Assembly (NCBI RefSeq): GCF_900113285.1 | Contig: NZ_FOOT01000006.1 | Span: forward strand, 1-64,000 | Reading direction: 5' to 3' | Length of the DNA stretch: 64,000 bases | Source: Pontibacter chinhatensis | GTDB lineage: Bacteria; Bacteroidota; Bacteroidia; Cytophagales; Hymenobacteraceae | Shown here: piece after piece, positions 26,701 to 35,489 of the stretch | Layout: the number at the start of each line of letters is the position of its first letter | How positions within the stretch are numbered: position 1 is the first letter of the stretch | Position numbers and translations under genes: made by a program | Notes under the pieces: generated by a model | The model's input: only the letters and a program-made list of their open reading frames with translations | Database searches by the model: none | What the model was told of the DNA's origin: nothing

Positions 26701-28022
26701 TCCTTCCACACGCCGCCTACATTCGGTACGTTGGCCTGGCCGCCTAGCTTACCCTCAGTACCCACCTCGCGGGCCACACGCGTTACCTCACCGGCGAAGA
26801 TGTTGAGCGAGTCCACCATTTGGTTGATGTTTTCCTTCAGCTCAGCCATCTCCCCGCGAACGTTTACCGTGATTTTCTGCGTCAAATCGCCTTTGGCTAC
26901 CGCAGTGGATACATTGGCGATGTCGCGCACCTGGGAGGTGAGGTTGGAGGCCATTGTATTCACGTTGTCGGTCAGGTCCTTCCACACGCCACCTACGTTC
27001 GGCACTTTCGCCTGGCCACCCAGGCGCCCTTCCGTACCTACTTCGCGGGCCACACGCGTTACCTCACCGGCAAAGATGTTGAGCGAGTCCACCATGCGGT
27101 TGATGTTCTCCTTCAGCTCGGCCATCTCACCTTTCACGTCCACCGATACCTTCTGGGTCAGGTCACCCTTGGCTACAGCGGTAGATACATTGGCGATGTC
27201 TCGCACCTGGAAAGTCAGGTTGGAGGCCATCGTGTTTACATTGTCAGTCAGGTCTTTCCAAACACCGGCCACGTTCGGCACCGATGCCTGTCCGCCCAGT
27301 TTACCTTCGGTACCTACCTCCAATGCCACACGGGTTACCTCGCCGGCGAACAGGTTCAGGTTGTCAATGGTACGGTTTATTGTCTCGGCCATGACCTTGA
27401 AGTCGCCGGATACAGGGATCTGGAATGTCTCGTCCAGGTTACCGCGGGATATATTCTTAAGTACTTTGCCTACTTCCAGTACCGGTACCGCAATTGAGTC
27501 TACCAGGCCGTTAATGTTGTTGATCATGTCCTTCCAGAAACCGGAAGCATTCTCAGCCGAGGCTCGGGCCTTCAGGTTTCCTTCCACTCCGGCCACTTTC
27601 GAGATACGCGACACCTCACCGCCTACACCACCGATCATCTCCACCATGGAGTTGTAAGCCTCAGCGATGTCGGCGAAAATATCGTCGTTCTGCTTGGTCA
27701 GGCGCACCGATACGTCTCCTTTTTTAAAGGCGTCGAGGGCATAGAGTACCCTGTTCAACTGGTCGCTGATGTATTCGGGGTTACTTGGCAGTTTGCCTTG
27801 TCTTTTTTTTGTAGAGTCAGCCTTATCTGCCGTTAATCTGGCAGCGTTAGCAGGCAACTCTTTCGGGGCCGGGGCCGCTGGTTTGGCCGGTGCATCCCCC
27901 ACAGCCGTGGTGGCAGCTCCTTTCTCCGCTTTAGCCTGAGGAGTGGTTTTCTTCTCTTCTTTGGCTTCTACGTCACTGATGAGCTTGTCTTTGCTCAGCT
28001 TCAAGTTTTTACCTAAGGCCAT
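23781..28022 (-). CDS. Soluble methyl-accepting chemotaxis receptor with poly-HAMP array
   Basis: The protein has about 1413 residues and no membrane helix. It runs: a Lys/Ala/Pro-rich disordered N terminus (to ~90), two divergent HAMP units, eight near-identical 92-residue units, a further divergent unit, and the canonical MCP signalling domain. Each unit reads [20 protein letters not shown], then a linker and KGDLTQK, then [16 protein letters not shown]. The MCP tip contains [20 protein letters not shown]. Similar HAMP ladders occur in fungal group III hybrid kinases. No ligand domain is seen, so the ladder may itself sense or tune signals. The ATG at 28022 ([11 protein letters not shown]) is preferred over the frame start at 28079. 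It is followed directly by cheW. Confidence 0.9.
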   Translation of the reverse strand: MALGKNLKLSKDKLISDVEAKEEKKTTPQAKAEKGAATTAVGDAPAKPAAPAPKELPANAARLTADKADSTKKRQGKLPSNPEYISDQLNRVLYALDAFKKGDVSVRLTKQNDDIFADIAEAYNSMVEMIGGVGGEVSRISKVAGVEGNLKARASAENASGFWKDMINNINGLVDSIAVPVLEVGKVLKNISRGNLDETFQIPVSGDFKVMAETINRTIDNLNLFAGEVTRVALEVGTEGKLGGQASVPNVAGVWKDLTDNVNTMASNLTFQVRDIANVSTAVAKGDLTQKVSVDVKGEMAELKENINRMVDSLNIFAGEVTRVAREVGTEGRLGGQAKVPNVGGVWKDLTDNVNTMASNLTSQVRDIANVSTAVAKGDLTQKITVNVRGEMAELKENINQMVDSLNIFAGEVTRVAREVGTEGKLGGQANVPNVGGVWKDLTDNVNSMGSNLTLQVRDIANVATAVAKGDLTQKVSVDVKGELGELKDILNEMVDRLNVFGAEVTRVAREVGTEGMLGGQANVPNVGGVWKDLTDNVNYMASNLTSQVRDIANVSTAVAKGDLSQKITVNVRGEMADLKENLNQMVDSLNIFADEVTRVAREVGTEGRLGGQANVPNVAGVWKDLTDNVNIMASNLTTQVRGIAKVATAVAKGDLTQKVSVDVKGEMAELKENLNQMVDSLNIFAGEVTRVAREVGTEGRLGGQANVPNVGGVWKDLTDNVNYMASNLTSQVRDIANVSTAVAKGDLSQKITVEARGELLDLKENLNQMVDSLNIFADEVTRVAREVGTEGRLGGQANVPKVRGTWKELTDNVNTMASNLTLQVRDIANVATAVAKGDLSQKVSVDVKGELNELKENMNRMVDSLNIFAGEVTRVALEVGTEGKLGGQANVPNVAGVWKDLTDNVNTMASNLTTQVRGIVKVVTAVSKGDLTQKLTLQAKGEMAELADTINTMVIDLNRLAGEVSRVARVAGVEGKLTERATLQGVGGSWKELVDTLNDLLESIVTPVLDVSRVVRAISEGDLTQRVEAQTAGDILDMANALNLAVDNLNALLGEINDSSLVVGSSSEEMAAKGLDMNKVTLDVALAMQQMAEGAQNQALKTDQTFKLIEEIMKATKETANRAEVVNKSALLGEESSQIGLKTVAEVVKNMEEISSSAALTAKTIEVLSTRSQEISKSLGVITDIASQTNLLALNAAIEAARAGEAGRGFAVVAEEIRKLAEGSRKSASEIATLVDDVKKDTASAAMAISTMEGRVLKGKNATFEASGAFKNIAASSGETLRTAQDILTATEVQKTTIGDVVKYVEEVVAIAEQTASGTQQVASTAKQLSASMQELTSSSQNLNDIAADLQVSISAFKLVDGNLVFNDRRRLMSTIPVNQRKQRGNQAVSKRINSEVPQRFNDAPLGDRKKK
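25089..27296 (-). repeat. Eight tandem 276-bp coding repeats (HAMP units)
   Basis: Eight consecutive 92-codon units have the same length with no indels. They alternate between two versions: VSVDVKGE and ITVNVRGE spacers, with [12 protein letters not shown] versus [12 protein letters not shown]. The alternation suggests duplication of a two-HAMP module of 184 residues as well as single units. Confidence 0.92.
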
Positions 28023-28172
28023 ATATTCGTTTGGTTGGAATAGGGTGTCTCTCCTGCGCGGTGCCACTCCAGGTGGCACGCCTTTGCATCAAACTATATG
28101 CTGCTGCAGGATGTATGTAGTGCAATTTACTATAAAAGTATAAAATTTCCCGCTTATGCTAATAACTGTTTA

Positions 28173-28919
28173 TCAGCTTTCCAGATACTCCTCGGCAAGT
28201 GCCATGTAGTCACGCGCGCCGTTGGAGGAAGCGTCGTAGTCCAAAATACTTTGTCCAAAAGAGGGGGCTTCAGCAAGTTTTACGTTCATGCGGATATGGT
28301 TCCGGAATATCTTCTCTTTAACATTCTCGTGCAGGTACTCCAGGACTTCCTGGCTTAGCTTTCGGCGCACGTCAAACATCACCACTACGATTCCTTTTAC
28401 TTTAAGTTGCGAATTGAAAGCTTTTTTTACTTTCTGGATCGTGTTCATGATCTGGTCAAGCCCCTGTAGAGTGAGCACCTCCATTTGTAAGGGGACGAGT
28501 ACTTCGTGCGCTGCTGTTAAGGCGTTTAGCGTTAGCACGGAGAGCGAGGGCGGGCAATCTATAAGTATAAAATCAAAGCCTTTTGCCTCTGCCAGAATCG
28601 TCTTGAGAAACTTCTCCCGCTCCGGCTCTGTCACCAGCGAGATTTCCACATCCACCAGATCGTTGGAGCCAGGCACCACCCAGAGACCGTCCTTCTCCAC
28701 CCATGTCTCCTGCAGGCTATTATCGCCAAGGAACACACCGGCCAGCGTTTTTTCCGGGTTGGGTATGGCCAGTGAGTAAGAAAGATTGCTTTGCGGGTCC
28801 AGGTCTACCAAGAGCACCTTCTTGCCTAGCTTGCTCAGGGCACTGCCCAGGTTAATGGTTGTAGTTGTCTTGCCGGTGCCGCCTTTCTGGTTTATGACGG
28901 CTACTACCTTCGTCTTCAT
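28173..28919 (-). CDS. ParA/Soj-family partitioning ATPase
   Basis: The protein has 248 residues. The deviant Walker A KGGTGKTTT (about 11-19), Walker A' LLVDLDPQSN and Walker B LILIDCPPSL define the family. It is a small ParA without an N-terminal DNA-binding extension. No parB gene or parS-like site is adjacent. It lies 150 bp upstream of the soluble receptor gene on the same strand. In proteobacteria, ParA-like proteins encoded with cytoplasmic chemoreceptors (PpfA, ParC) position receptor clusters. That is the most likely role here, by context; chromosome or plasmid partition is the alternative. Confidence 0.88.
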   Translation of the reverse strand: MKTKVVAVINQKGGTGKTTTTINLGSALSKLGKKVLLVDLDPQSNLSYSLAIPNPEKTLAGVFLGDNSLQETWVEKDGLWVVPGSNDLVDVEISLVTEPEREKFLKTILAEAKGFDFILIDCPPSLSVLTLNALTAAHEVLVPLQMEVLTLQGLDQIMNTIQKVKKAFNSQLKVKGIVVVMFDVRRKLSQEVLEYLHENVKEKIFRNHIRMNVKLAEAPSFGQSILDYDASSNGARDYMALAEEYLES

Positions 28920-29021
28920 GGTATGAAATTATAGGTGCTGGATGATCGTCAATTACCAGCCGCACCACTAAACTAAGCAAAAGTGAAGTATTTAAAAAGT
29001 CTAATATAAGGGAGCAATGCT

Positions 29022-29510
29022 TCAGGAGGCAAACTGGTCCAGCAGCAGGCCGGTGGTGGTGTGAATTTCCTGCCATTGCTCCAGGTGAAGGGCAACGGCC
29101 ACCACGCCCCCGGGCTCCAGGTAACCAAGGCGCAGGTTCTCCGTTAATTCCCGGGCAAGGCGGGTAAGGCCGGGGTTGTGCGCCACCAGCAGTACCTGAT
29201 TCACATTATCCGGCAGCTCCCCCAGGCTTTTTATCAAATTTGCCTCACGGGCATTATACAGGTCCGGGTTATAGGTTATATTCTCCTCGTCAAAGTATAA
29301 ACGGTTAGCAAGAATGCGGGCAGTGGCGTTTGCCCGGGCAGCGGGACTGGCCAACAGAGCATCCACTTTAGAAAATTTTTCACGCAGCCACTGGCCAGTC
29401 GATTTTGCCTGCTGGTGGCCATTTGGAGTTAGTTCGCGTTCAAAGTCGGGCTGGAGCGGAAAGGGTTCATACGCTTCCGCATGGCGGCATAGGAGCACGA
29501 TTCGTTGCAT
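29022..29510 (-). CDS. sixA: SixA-type histidine phosphatase
   Basis: The protein has about 162 residues. The phospho-acceptor motif LCRHAEA sits at residues 7-13, followed by SPAARANATARIL and the second His in LLVAHNPGL. This short form matches SixA, which removes phosphate from HPt histidines in Escherichia coli. The ATG at 29510 (MQRIVLLCRHAEA) fits the family; the frame extends to 29555 without homology. It lies about 100 bp upstream of parA and near a CheA with an HPt domain, so action on the chemosensory HPt is possible but unproven. Confidence 0.85.
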   Translation of the reverse strand: MQRIVLLCRHAEAYEPFPLQPDFERELTPNGHQQAKSTGQWLREKFSKVDALLASPAARANATARILANRLYFDEENITYNPDLYNAREANLIKSLGELPDNVNQVLLVAHNPGLTRLARELTENLRLGYLEPGGVVAVALHLEQWQEIHTTTGLLLDQFAS

Positions 29511-29674
29511 AGATTTGTCGGATGACCGTATAGTACTTGTACTGGCCCGGCACACGGCCGGCAGGATTTTAATTGCGTAGTTAAACCTCTCTTATACGGA
29601 TTGGGTTGTAATTGTTGAAAAAAAAATTTGAACTTTGGGCCAAATCTCACCTGTTCGCCCTGTAAAGATAAAGG

Positions 29675-32110
29675 ATGATAAAAAATTTAGTCATAGTAGA
29701 GTCGCCTGCCAAGGCAAAGACGATTGAGGGATATTTAGGGAAGGATTTCGTTGTGAAATCCAGCTTCGGCCATGTGCGCGACTTGCCTAAGGACAACAAC
29801 GCCATTGATATAGAGAACGGTTTTAAGCCCACCTATGTCATCTCCAGCGACAAAAAGGAGGTGGTATCGCAGCTGCGCAAGCTGGCAAAGGAGGCGGAGA
29901 CAGTTTGGCTTGCATCGGACGACGACCGCGAGGGAGAAGCCATTTCGTGGCACCTGACCGAGGCCCTGAACCTGAACGACGCCAAGACGCGCCGCATCGT
30001 TTTCCGCGAGATTACCAAAAACGCCATACTTAACGCCATCAGCTCACCGCGCGGCATCGACATGGACCTGGTGAACGCCCAGCAGGCACGCCGTATCCTG
30101 GACCGCCTGGTGGGTTTTGAGCTGTCGCCGGTACTGTGGAAGAAAATAAAGACCGGCCTTTCGGCTGGTCGTGTGCAGTCGGTGGCGGTACGCCTAGTGG
30201 TGGAGCGCGAGCGCGAGATTGAGCGATTCAAGGCAGAAGCAGCTTTCCGAATCACGGCATCGTTCGACGTACAGGGCCGTACCCTGGAGGCCGAGCTCCC
30301 GCAGAAGTTCAAAACCGAAGAGGAGGCACAAGCATTCCTACAGCAATGTATTGGTGCAGAGTATAAGATTGAGAACCTGGAGAAAAAGCCGCTTAAACGC
30401 AGCCCTGCTCCGCCGTTCACCACCTCTACCCTGCAGCAGGAAGCCAGCCGGAAGCTATACTTCTCCGTGGCCCAGACCATGACCATTGCCCAGCGCCTGT
30501 ACGAGGCCGGTAAAATCTCCTATATGCGTACCGACTCCGTGAACCTGTCGGAGGAGGCCATACAGGGTGCCAGCCGCGAAATACAGCGCTCTTTCGGGGA
30601 GAATTTCGTGAAAACACGTCGCTTCAAAACCAAGTCTTCCGGAGCACAGGAAGCACACGAAGCCATCCGTCCGACTGATTTCTCGCAGATGACCGTGAGC
30701 AGCGACCGCAACGAGCAGCGCTTGTACGAGCTTATTTGGAAACGCGCCATTGCTTCTCAGATGGCCGACGCAGAGATAGAGAAGACTACTGTAACCATAG
30801 GTATCTCTACACAGCCTGACCAAAAGCTGCAGGCTACCGGAGAGGTAATCAAATTTGAGGGCTTCCTGAAAGTATACATCGAATCGAAAGACGATGAGGA
30901 GGAAGGTGCTGACGAGGATGTAAAAGGCATGCTGCCGCCTCTGAGCATTGGCCAAAGTATTGACCTGCGCCAGATGGTGGCCACCCAGCGTTACAGCCGC
31001 CCTGCCGCCCGCTACACTGAAGCCAGCCTGGTAAAGAAACTGGAGGAAATGGGCATTGGCCGTCCTTCTACCTACGCTCCTACCATCTCTACCATTCAGA
31101 AACGCGGGTATGTAGAGAAAGACAGCCGCGAGGGAAAAGAGCGCCCGTTCCGGGTACTGACGCTGAAAGGTGAAAACATCTCCTCCCAAACCAAAACCGA
31201 GATTACGGGTGCGGAAAAAGCCAAGCTGTTCCCAACGGACACGGCTATGGTGGTGAACGACTTTTTGGTGGAGCACTTCCCGAACGTGATTGATTATTCC
31301 TTCACAGCCCGCGTAGAAGCCGAGTTTGACGAGATTGCGCAGGGCTCAAAAGAGTGGGAAGACATGCTCGAGAAGTTCTACGAGAAGTTCCACAAGCGCA
31401 TCGAGTCAAGTGAGAATATCTCCAGAGCAGAGGTTTCTGGCGCCCGCGAGCTGGGCACAGACCCTGTTTCCGGCAAAACGGTGGTAGCTAAGCTAGGCAG
31501 GTTTGGCCCTTATGTGCAGTTGGGAGAGGAAAACCCTGAAACAGGCGAGAAACCAGTTTATGCCAGTCTGCGCAAAGGCCAGTTCATTGAGAGCCTGGCG
31601 CTGGAGGATGCCCTGGAGCTGTTTAAACTACCGCGCATTGTGGGTACTTTCGAGGAAAAGGAGATGACCGCAGCCGTGGGCCGCTTCGGGCCATACATCC
31701 GCCACGACGGCAAGTTTTACTCACTGCCCAAAACGCTGGACCCGATGCTGGTGACAGCCGAGGAGGCTGTAGACCTGATACAGGCCAAGCGCAAGGCAGA
31801 TGCGGAGAAAGTCATTAAAACCTTCCCGGAAAACCCGGACATACAGGTGTTGAATGGCCGGTATGGACCTTACATCGCGGCGGGCAAGAAGAATGTGAAG
31901 ATTCCGAAAGGCAAAGAGCCGGCTGAGCTGACGCTGGAAGAATGCCTGGCGCTGGCCGAAGCTACGCCTGAGAAGAAAGGTCGCGGCGGCTTCAAAAAGA
32001 AAGCTGAAGCAGAAAAACCTGCGGCTGCGAAGAAGGCAGCCACCAAAAAGGCCACGGCAACTAAAAAAACAACCACAGCCAAGAAAGCCGCGCCGAAGAA
32101 AAAGGCATAA
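29675..32110 (+). CDS. topA: DNA topoisomerase I
   Basis: The protein has 811 residues. The TOPRIM domain is at 1-~120 (IVESPAKAKTIEGYLG, DDDREGEAISWHL). The type IA core has the catalytic Tyr in KISYMRTDSVNLS, and C-terminal repeats lack the usual Cys4 zinc fingers, as in other Bacteroidota TopA. The last ~45 residues are a Lys/Ala tail (KKAATKKATATKK) that would bind DNA non-specifically. It relaxes negative supercoils. The ATG at 29675 follows AAAGG. It is a single gene with a strong terminator. Confidence 0.96.
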   Translation: MIKNLVIVESPAKAKTIEGYLGKDFVVKSSFGHVRDLPKDNNAIDIENGFKPTYVISSDKKEVVSQLRKLAKEAETVWLASDDDREGEAISWHLTEALNLNDAKTRRIVFREITKNAILNAISSPRGIDMDLVNAQQARRILDRLVGFELSPVLWKKIKTGLSAGRVQSVAVRLVVEREREIERFKAEAAFRITASFDVQGRTLEAELPQKFKTEEEAQAFLQQCIGAEYKIENLEKKPLKRSPAPPFTTSTLQQEASRKLYFSVAQTMTIAQRLYEAGKISYMRTDSVNLSEEAIQGASREIQRSFGENFVKTRRFKTKSSGAQEAHEAIRPTDFSQMTVSSDRNEQRLYELIWKRAIASQMADAEIEKTTVTIGISTQPDQKLQATGEVIKFEGFLKVYIESKDDEEEGADEDVKGMLPPLSIGQSIDLRQMVATQRYSRPAARYTEASLVKKLEEMGIGRPSTYAPTISTIQKRGYVEKDSREGKERPFRVLTLKGENISSQTKTEITGAEKAKLFPTDTAMVVNDFLVEHFPNVIDYSFTARVEAEFDEIAQGSKEWEDMLEKFYEKFHKRIESSENISRAEVSGARELGTDPVSGKTVVAKLGRFGPYVQLGEENPETGEKPVYASLRKGQFIESLALEDALELFKLPRIVGTFEEKEMTAAVGRFGPYIRHDGKFYSLPKTLDPMLVTAEEAVDLIQAKRKADAEKVIKTFPENPDIQVLNGRYGPYIAAGKKNVKIPKGKEPAELTLEECLALAEATPEKKGRGGFKKKAEAEKPAAAKKAATKKATATKKTTTAKKAAPKKKA

Positions 32111-32128
32111 CGTTAAGTACACATTCAA

Positions 32129-32167
32129 ACAGAAAGAGCACCTGCATGAGGTGCTCTTTCTGTTTTT
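32129..32167 (+). terminator. Intrinsic terminator of topA
   Basis: ACAGAAAGAGCACCT and AGGTGCTCTTTCTGT form a perfect stem with a 5-base loop, followed by TTTT. Confidence 0.9.
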
Positions 32168-32189
32168 AGTAGCTAACGACTCAATCCGC

Positions 32190-32225
32190 TATACTTATAC
32201 TTATACTTATACTTATACTTATACT
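32190..32225. repeat. Hexamer microsatellite (TATACT)6
   Basis: Six tandem TATACT units generate overlapping copies of TATACTT, the dispersed heptamer of this genome. It stands in non-coding DNA between topA and the THUMP methyltransferase gene. Confidence 0.95.
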
Positions 32226-32231
32226 CAAAGC

Positions 32232-32276
32232 GGCCAGAGGCCGCCCTATAGCACACACTCGCCAGAGGCGAGCGAG
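32232..32276. repeat. Double mini-hairpin repeat, copy 1
   Basis: GGCCAGAGGCC (32232-32242) and CTCGCCAGAGGCGAG (32258-32272), both with an AGA loop, are joined by a short spacer ending in CACACA. The same pair recurs at 56844-56884. Confidence 0.75.
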
Positions 32277-32382
32277 GGTCTTTGTGCCTATTTTTACTTA
32301 AATGCTAGCCGTATTAAAAGTGCATCAGAACTGTTGCAACTCCCCCACTTTATAACTTTCTAACATTCTAACTTTCTAACTT

Positions 32383-33567
32383 CTAAGCCACTTCCTCTCC
32401 TCCGCCTTTTCGGGAGCCGCGGTACAATTCATACTTCAGCAAACGGCATTCGATAGAGCCGTTGTAGAGCGGCACACGGCGCGAGGTGCGCAGGCCTATA
32501 CTTTTGGCAGCCTCCAGGTTGCCGGTAAACACGAAGGCGTCGTAGCCCTGGTAGTTGTTCTTTAACGTATCGCCGATGTTTTTGTAAAGCTCGTTGATGT
32601 CTTCCGACTGAATGCGCTCGTTGTAGGGCGGGTTCATCACCACTACGCCTTGGCCTTCCGGTGCCTGGGTTTCGAAAAAGTCAGCCTGCTCTACTTGTAT
32701 GATGTTTTCCAGGCCGGCATTGGCAATGTTATTGCGGGCTGCCTCTACGTAATCGGCATCCAGGTCGTAGCCAATGATATGGGCCTGCGGCGTGCGCTTT
32801 TCCTTCGCCTCAGCTGTGTTCCAGACCATCTCAAAAAGCGACTCGTTATAGTCTTTCCACTTCTCGAAGCCATAAGGGTCGCGGCGGAAGAGGCCTGGTG
32901 CGATGTTCTGTGCCATTAAAGCTGCCTCTATCAGGAAGGTACCTGAACCGCACATAGGGTCTATAAAAGGAGATTTTTTGTCCCAGCCGGAAAGGGCAAT
33001 GATGCCCGCAGCCAGTACTTCGTTCAGCGGCGCCACGTTGGTTTGGAGGCGATAGCCGCGGCGGTGCAGCGAGTCGCCGGAGGAATCGAGCGAAAGGGTA
33101 ACCAAGTTGTCGTACATGTGCAGGTTCAGGCGCACATCGGGCCGGATGCGGTCTACCGAAGGCCGCGCCCCGGTTTTGGCCCGGAACTGGTCCACAATGG
33201 CATCCTTGGTTAGCTGGGACACATACAGCGAGTGCTCGAAAGTAGAGTGGCTTACTACCGCGTCGATGGCGAAGGTCATATCCAAGTCGAAAAATTCTGA
33301 CCAATCCGTCTGCTGCACCTGCTCGTAGAGGTTTTTCTCGTCGCGGGCCTTAAACTGGCGAATAGGCTTCAGGATACGGATGGCGGTGCGGCACCACAGG
33401 TTGGCCTCATAAAGCTGGCGCAGGTTACCCGAGCAGGTCACAACGCGGTTACCCACTTTTACATACTCCATGTCCAACTCGCGCAGCTCGGCTGCCAATA
33501 CCTCCTCCAGACCGGCCAGCGTGGTGGCTATGATATTAAAATTCTCGCTTTGCGTCTTCTTCGCCAT
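32383..33567 (-). CDS. THUMP-domain class I rRNA methyltransferase (RlmL N-half-like)
   Basis: The protein has 394 residues. A THUMP RNA-binding domain (about 45-165) is followed by a Rossmann methyltransferase. SAM motif I is FIDPMCGSGTFLIEAAL, and the catalytic motif IV is MNPPYNER. This matches the family that methylates the N2 of a 23S rRNA guanine (RlmL/YcbY N-terminal enzyme, YpsC). Older annotation calls it N6-adenine DNA methylase, which the THUMP domain argues against. A -7 box TATCTTTG at 33589-33596 on the minus strand supports the ATG at 33567 with a short leader. Confidence 0.9.
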   Translation of the reverse strand: MAKKTQSENFNIIATTLAGLEEVLAAELRELDMEYVKVGNRVVTCSGNLRQLYEANLWCRTAIRILKPIRQFKARDEKNLYEQVQQTDWSEFFDLDMTFAIDAVVSHSTFEHSLYVSQLTKDAIVDQFRAKTGARPSVDRIRPDVRLNLHMYDNLVTLSLDSSGDSLHRRGYRLQTNVAPLNEVLAAGIIALSGWDKKSPFIDPMCGSGTFLIEAALMAQNIAPGLFRRDPYGFEKWKDYNESLFEMVWNTAEAKEKRTPQAHIIGYDLDADYVEAARNNIANAGLENIIQVEQADFFETQAPEGQGVVVMNPPYNERIQSEDINELYKNIGDTLKNNYQGYDAFVFTGNLEAAKSIGLRTSRRVPLYNGSIECRLLKYELYRGSRKGGGEEVA

Positions 33568-33588
33568 ACTTTATACTTTATCAAAGTG

Positions 33589-33596
33589 CAAAGATA
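33589..33596 (-). promoter_or_regulatory. Bacteroidota -7 box of the THUMP methyltransferase gene
   Basis: TATCTTTG on the minus strand, about 22 bases upstream of the ATG at 33567. Confidence 0.55.
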
Positions 33597-33598
33597 AG

Positions 33599-33763
33599 TT
33601 TAAGAGTTAAGAGTTGAGAGTTAAAAATTAAGAGTGTCACCCGTTCAATTTAAGCGCTTAGGAAACTATCAGCAGCACTGTAGGCTTACATGCTGCGTCC
33701 TATTAAAGTTTAACCGTTTTACAGGCTCCCTAACTCATCACTCTTAACTTTTAACTCTTAACT
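33599..33763. repeat. Divergent-promoter inverted repeat of TTAAGAG/CTCTTAA words
   Basis: AGTTAAGAGTTGAGAGTTAA-type sequence at 33599-33636 is the inverse of CACTCTTAACTTTTAACTCT-type sequence at 33739-33763. The pair brackets about 100 bases between the divergent methyltransferase and murB genes. Similar AACTCT/TTCTAACTT-rich runs occur at 32345-32385, 41157-41215 and 56890-57005. Confidence 0.65.
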
Positions 33764-33771
33764 ACTAAAGT

Positions 33772-33779
33772 TATCTTTG
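33772..33779 (+). promoter_or_regulatory. Bacteroidota -7 box of murB
   Basis: TATCTTTG matches TAnnTTTG and lies 18 bases upstream of the murB ATG at 33798. Confidence 0.6.
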
Positions 33780-33797
33780 CCGCAAATACACCCGCTT

Positions 33798-34814
33798 ATG
33801 AGACTGCAGACCGATTTTCCTTTAAAACCCTACAATACCTTCGGCATCGACGTGAAGGCCAAGCTTTTCGCCCGCTTCGACACGGTGGCAGAGCTGCAGG
33901 AGCTGCTACAAATGCCTGAGTTGCGGAAGGAAACTAAGCTTATACTTGGCGGCGGCAGCAACCTACTGTTTACTAAGGATTTTGACGGGCTTGTGCTGCA
34001 GAATGGCATAAAGGGAGTGGAGAAAGTAGCCGAAGACGAGGAGCATGTATACCTGAAAGCGGGCGCCGGCGAAGTATGGCACGAGTTTGTACTCTATACC
34101 TTGTCGCAGAACCTGGGCGGGCTGGAAAACCTGTCGCTGATACCGGGCACGGTGGGCGCCGCGCCACTGCAGAACATCGGTGCCTATGGTGTGGAATTAA
34201 AAGACGTTTTTCATGAGTTGGAGGCAGTGCACATCGAAACCGCTGAAGTACGCAGCTTTGACAATGAAACCTGCCGATTTGGCTACCGCGAGAGCGTTTT
34301 CAAAAACGAGTTGAAAGGCCAGTACATCGTGACGCACGTGACCTTCCGGCTGCATAAAAAGCATTCCTTAAACACCTCTTACGGCGCCATTAAAACTACG
34401 CTGGAGGAAATGCAGGTGCAGGAGCCGACCATCCATCACGTAAGTGCTGCTGTGTGCCACATCCGGCAAAGCAAATTGCCAGACCCGAAGCAAATCGGAA
34501 ACGCAGGCAGCTTTTTCAAGAACCCGGAAATACCGCTGAGTCAGTTCGAGGAGCTGCAAAAGCAATACCCTAGCATCCCCTCCTACCCGGTTTCGGAAAC
34601 AACCGTGAAAGTACCGGCCGGCTGGCTGATTGAGCAATGCGGCTGGAAGGGCAAGGTCATCGGCAACTACGGGGTGCACAAGAACCAGGCGCTGGTGCTG
34701 GTAAACTATGGCGGGGCCAGCGGCGAGGACATCCGGAAACTGGCCTTCGAGGTGATTGCGTCGGTGGAGCAGCAGTTTGGCATCAGGTTGCACCCGGAGG
34801 TGAATATCATGTAA
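33798..34814 (+). CDS. murB: UDP-N-acetylmuramate dehydrogenase MurB
   Basis: The protein has about 338 residues. The FAD-binding domain has LILGGGSNLLF and LSLIPGTVGAAPLQNIGAYGVE cut across the isoalloxazine site. The C-terminal domain has GNAGSFFKNP, with the proton-donor Ser, and WLIEQCGWKG. The length and QNIGAYG pattern are those of the longer MurB type. It reduces UDP-GlcNAc-enolpyruvate to UDP-MurNAc. The ATG at 33798 (MRLQTDFPLKPYNTFG) is chosen; an upstream TTG at 33777 lies inside the -7 box. Confidence 0.95.
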   Translation: MRLQTDFPLKPYNTFGIDVKAKLFARFDTVAELQELLQMPELRKETKLILGGGSNLLFTKDFDGLVLQNGIKGVEKVAEDEEHVYLKAGAGEVWHEFVLYTLSQNLGGLENLSLIPGTVGAAPLQNIGAYGVELKDVFHELEAVHIETAEVRSFDNETCRFGYRESVFKNELKGQYIVTHVTFRLHKKHSLNTSYGAIKTTLEEMQVQEPTIHHVSAAVCHIRQSKLPDPKQIGNAGSFFKNPEIPLSQFEELQKQYPSIPSYPVSETTVKVPAGWLIEQCGWKGKVIGNYGVHKNQALVLVNYGGASGEDIRKLAFEVIASVEQQFGIRLHPEVNIM

Positions 34815-34917
34815 GGCGGGGCTATTCCGACCGGTAAATTTATACTTGGTTTGCCCTAACCATTTGCCCTTTTCTGCGCTATATAGTGTACTGTATGACC
34901 TTTTACCAGTTACTATT

Positions 34918-35421
34918 ATGCGTGTGAAAAACATTTTACTCTACCTGTTCCTTTTTTTATCAAGTAGTGCGCTAGTCTCCTGCGATGACGACGATGATGC
35001 ACAGCCAGAACCCACTAAAACTGAAATCATTACCTCCGGCGAGTGGCGGGGCGACAAGGTTTTGCTTAACAGCATCGATGTGTCCCTGATTCCGGGGGTT
35101 GGCGAAAATGCAAATACCTTCCAGACGTTGCGGCTGAATGTAAAGGCGGACAAAACCTACAAGGCTACTTTCCAGGCTAACGGCCAGGACCAAACCTATG
35201 AGGGCGGCTGGGAGTTCAACAACGATGAGACGCAGATTACGCTGGAGAACCTGGGCGTACTTGATATTGAGCGCCTCACGATGACGAACATGGACCTGAG
35301 TACTACCATCGATGTGGACAACCTGAATCTGCTCGGAGACATTATCGGGGTGGACAGAAGGCTGATTCAAGCCTTTACAGGCGGAAACCCTGTGAATGCA
35401 GAACTACGGTTTGTGAAGTAG
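34918..35421 (+). CDS. Small lipoprotein, lipocalin-like beta-barrel domain
   Basis: The protein has 167 residues. A signal peptide (MRVKNILLYLFLFLSSSALV) ends in SC, and the lipidated Cys is followed by five Asp. This acidic tail after Cys resembles the surface-export signal of Bacteroidota lipoproteins. The body is predicted to be mostly beta strands, with SGEWRGDKV and the TYKATF / YEGGWEFNNDETQITL pattern seen in lipocalin-like (DUF4923/5004-type) proteins. The function is unknown. It is 100 bp downstream of murB on the same strand, and a hairpin separates it from the convergent BrkB-like gene. Confidence 0.75.
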   Translation: MRVKNILLYLFLFLSSSALVSCDDDDDAQPEPTKTEIITSGEWRGDKVLLNSIDVSLIPGVGENANTFQTLRLNVKADKTYKATFQANGQDQTYEGGWEFNNDETQITLENLGVLDIERLTMTNMDLSTTIDVDNLNLLGDIIGVDRRLIQAFTGGNPVNAELRFVK

Positions 35422-35430
35422 CCATACTTT

Positions 35431-35473
35431 AGCAGCAGCGGCCCGGTATGTAAACTACTGGGCCGCTGCTGCT
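35431..35473. terminator. Long hairpin between convergent genes
   Basis: AGCAGCAGCGGCCC and GGGCCGCTGCTGCT form a perfect stem around a 15-base loop. Neither side is followed by a clear T run, so it may act as a transcription barrier or RNA-stabilising end instead of a classical intrinsic terminator. Confidence 0.55.
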
Positions 35474-35489
35474 AAAGGCTCTCCCCTAT

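Noticed and set aside
25089..27296. Tandem repeats considered as a CRISPR array
   Set aside because: Units are 276 bp, code in one frame without stops and have no unique spacers; this is a protein repeat.
23863..27657. Several long plus-strand frames opposite the poly-HAMP receptor
   Set aside because: They are repetitive Ser/Thr/Pro-rich translations of the antisense of tandem HAMP units, not genes.
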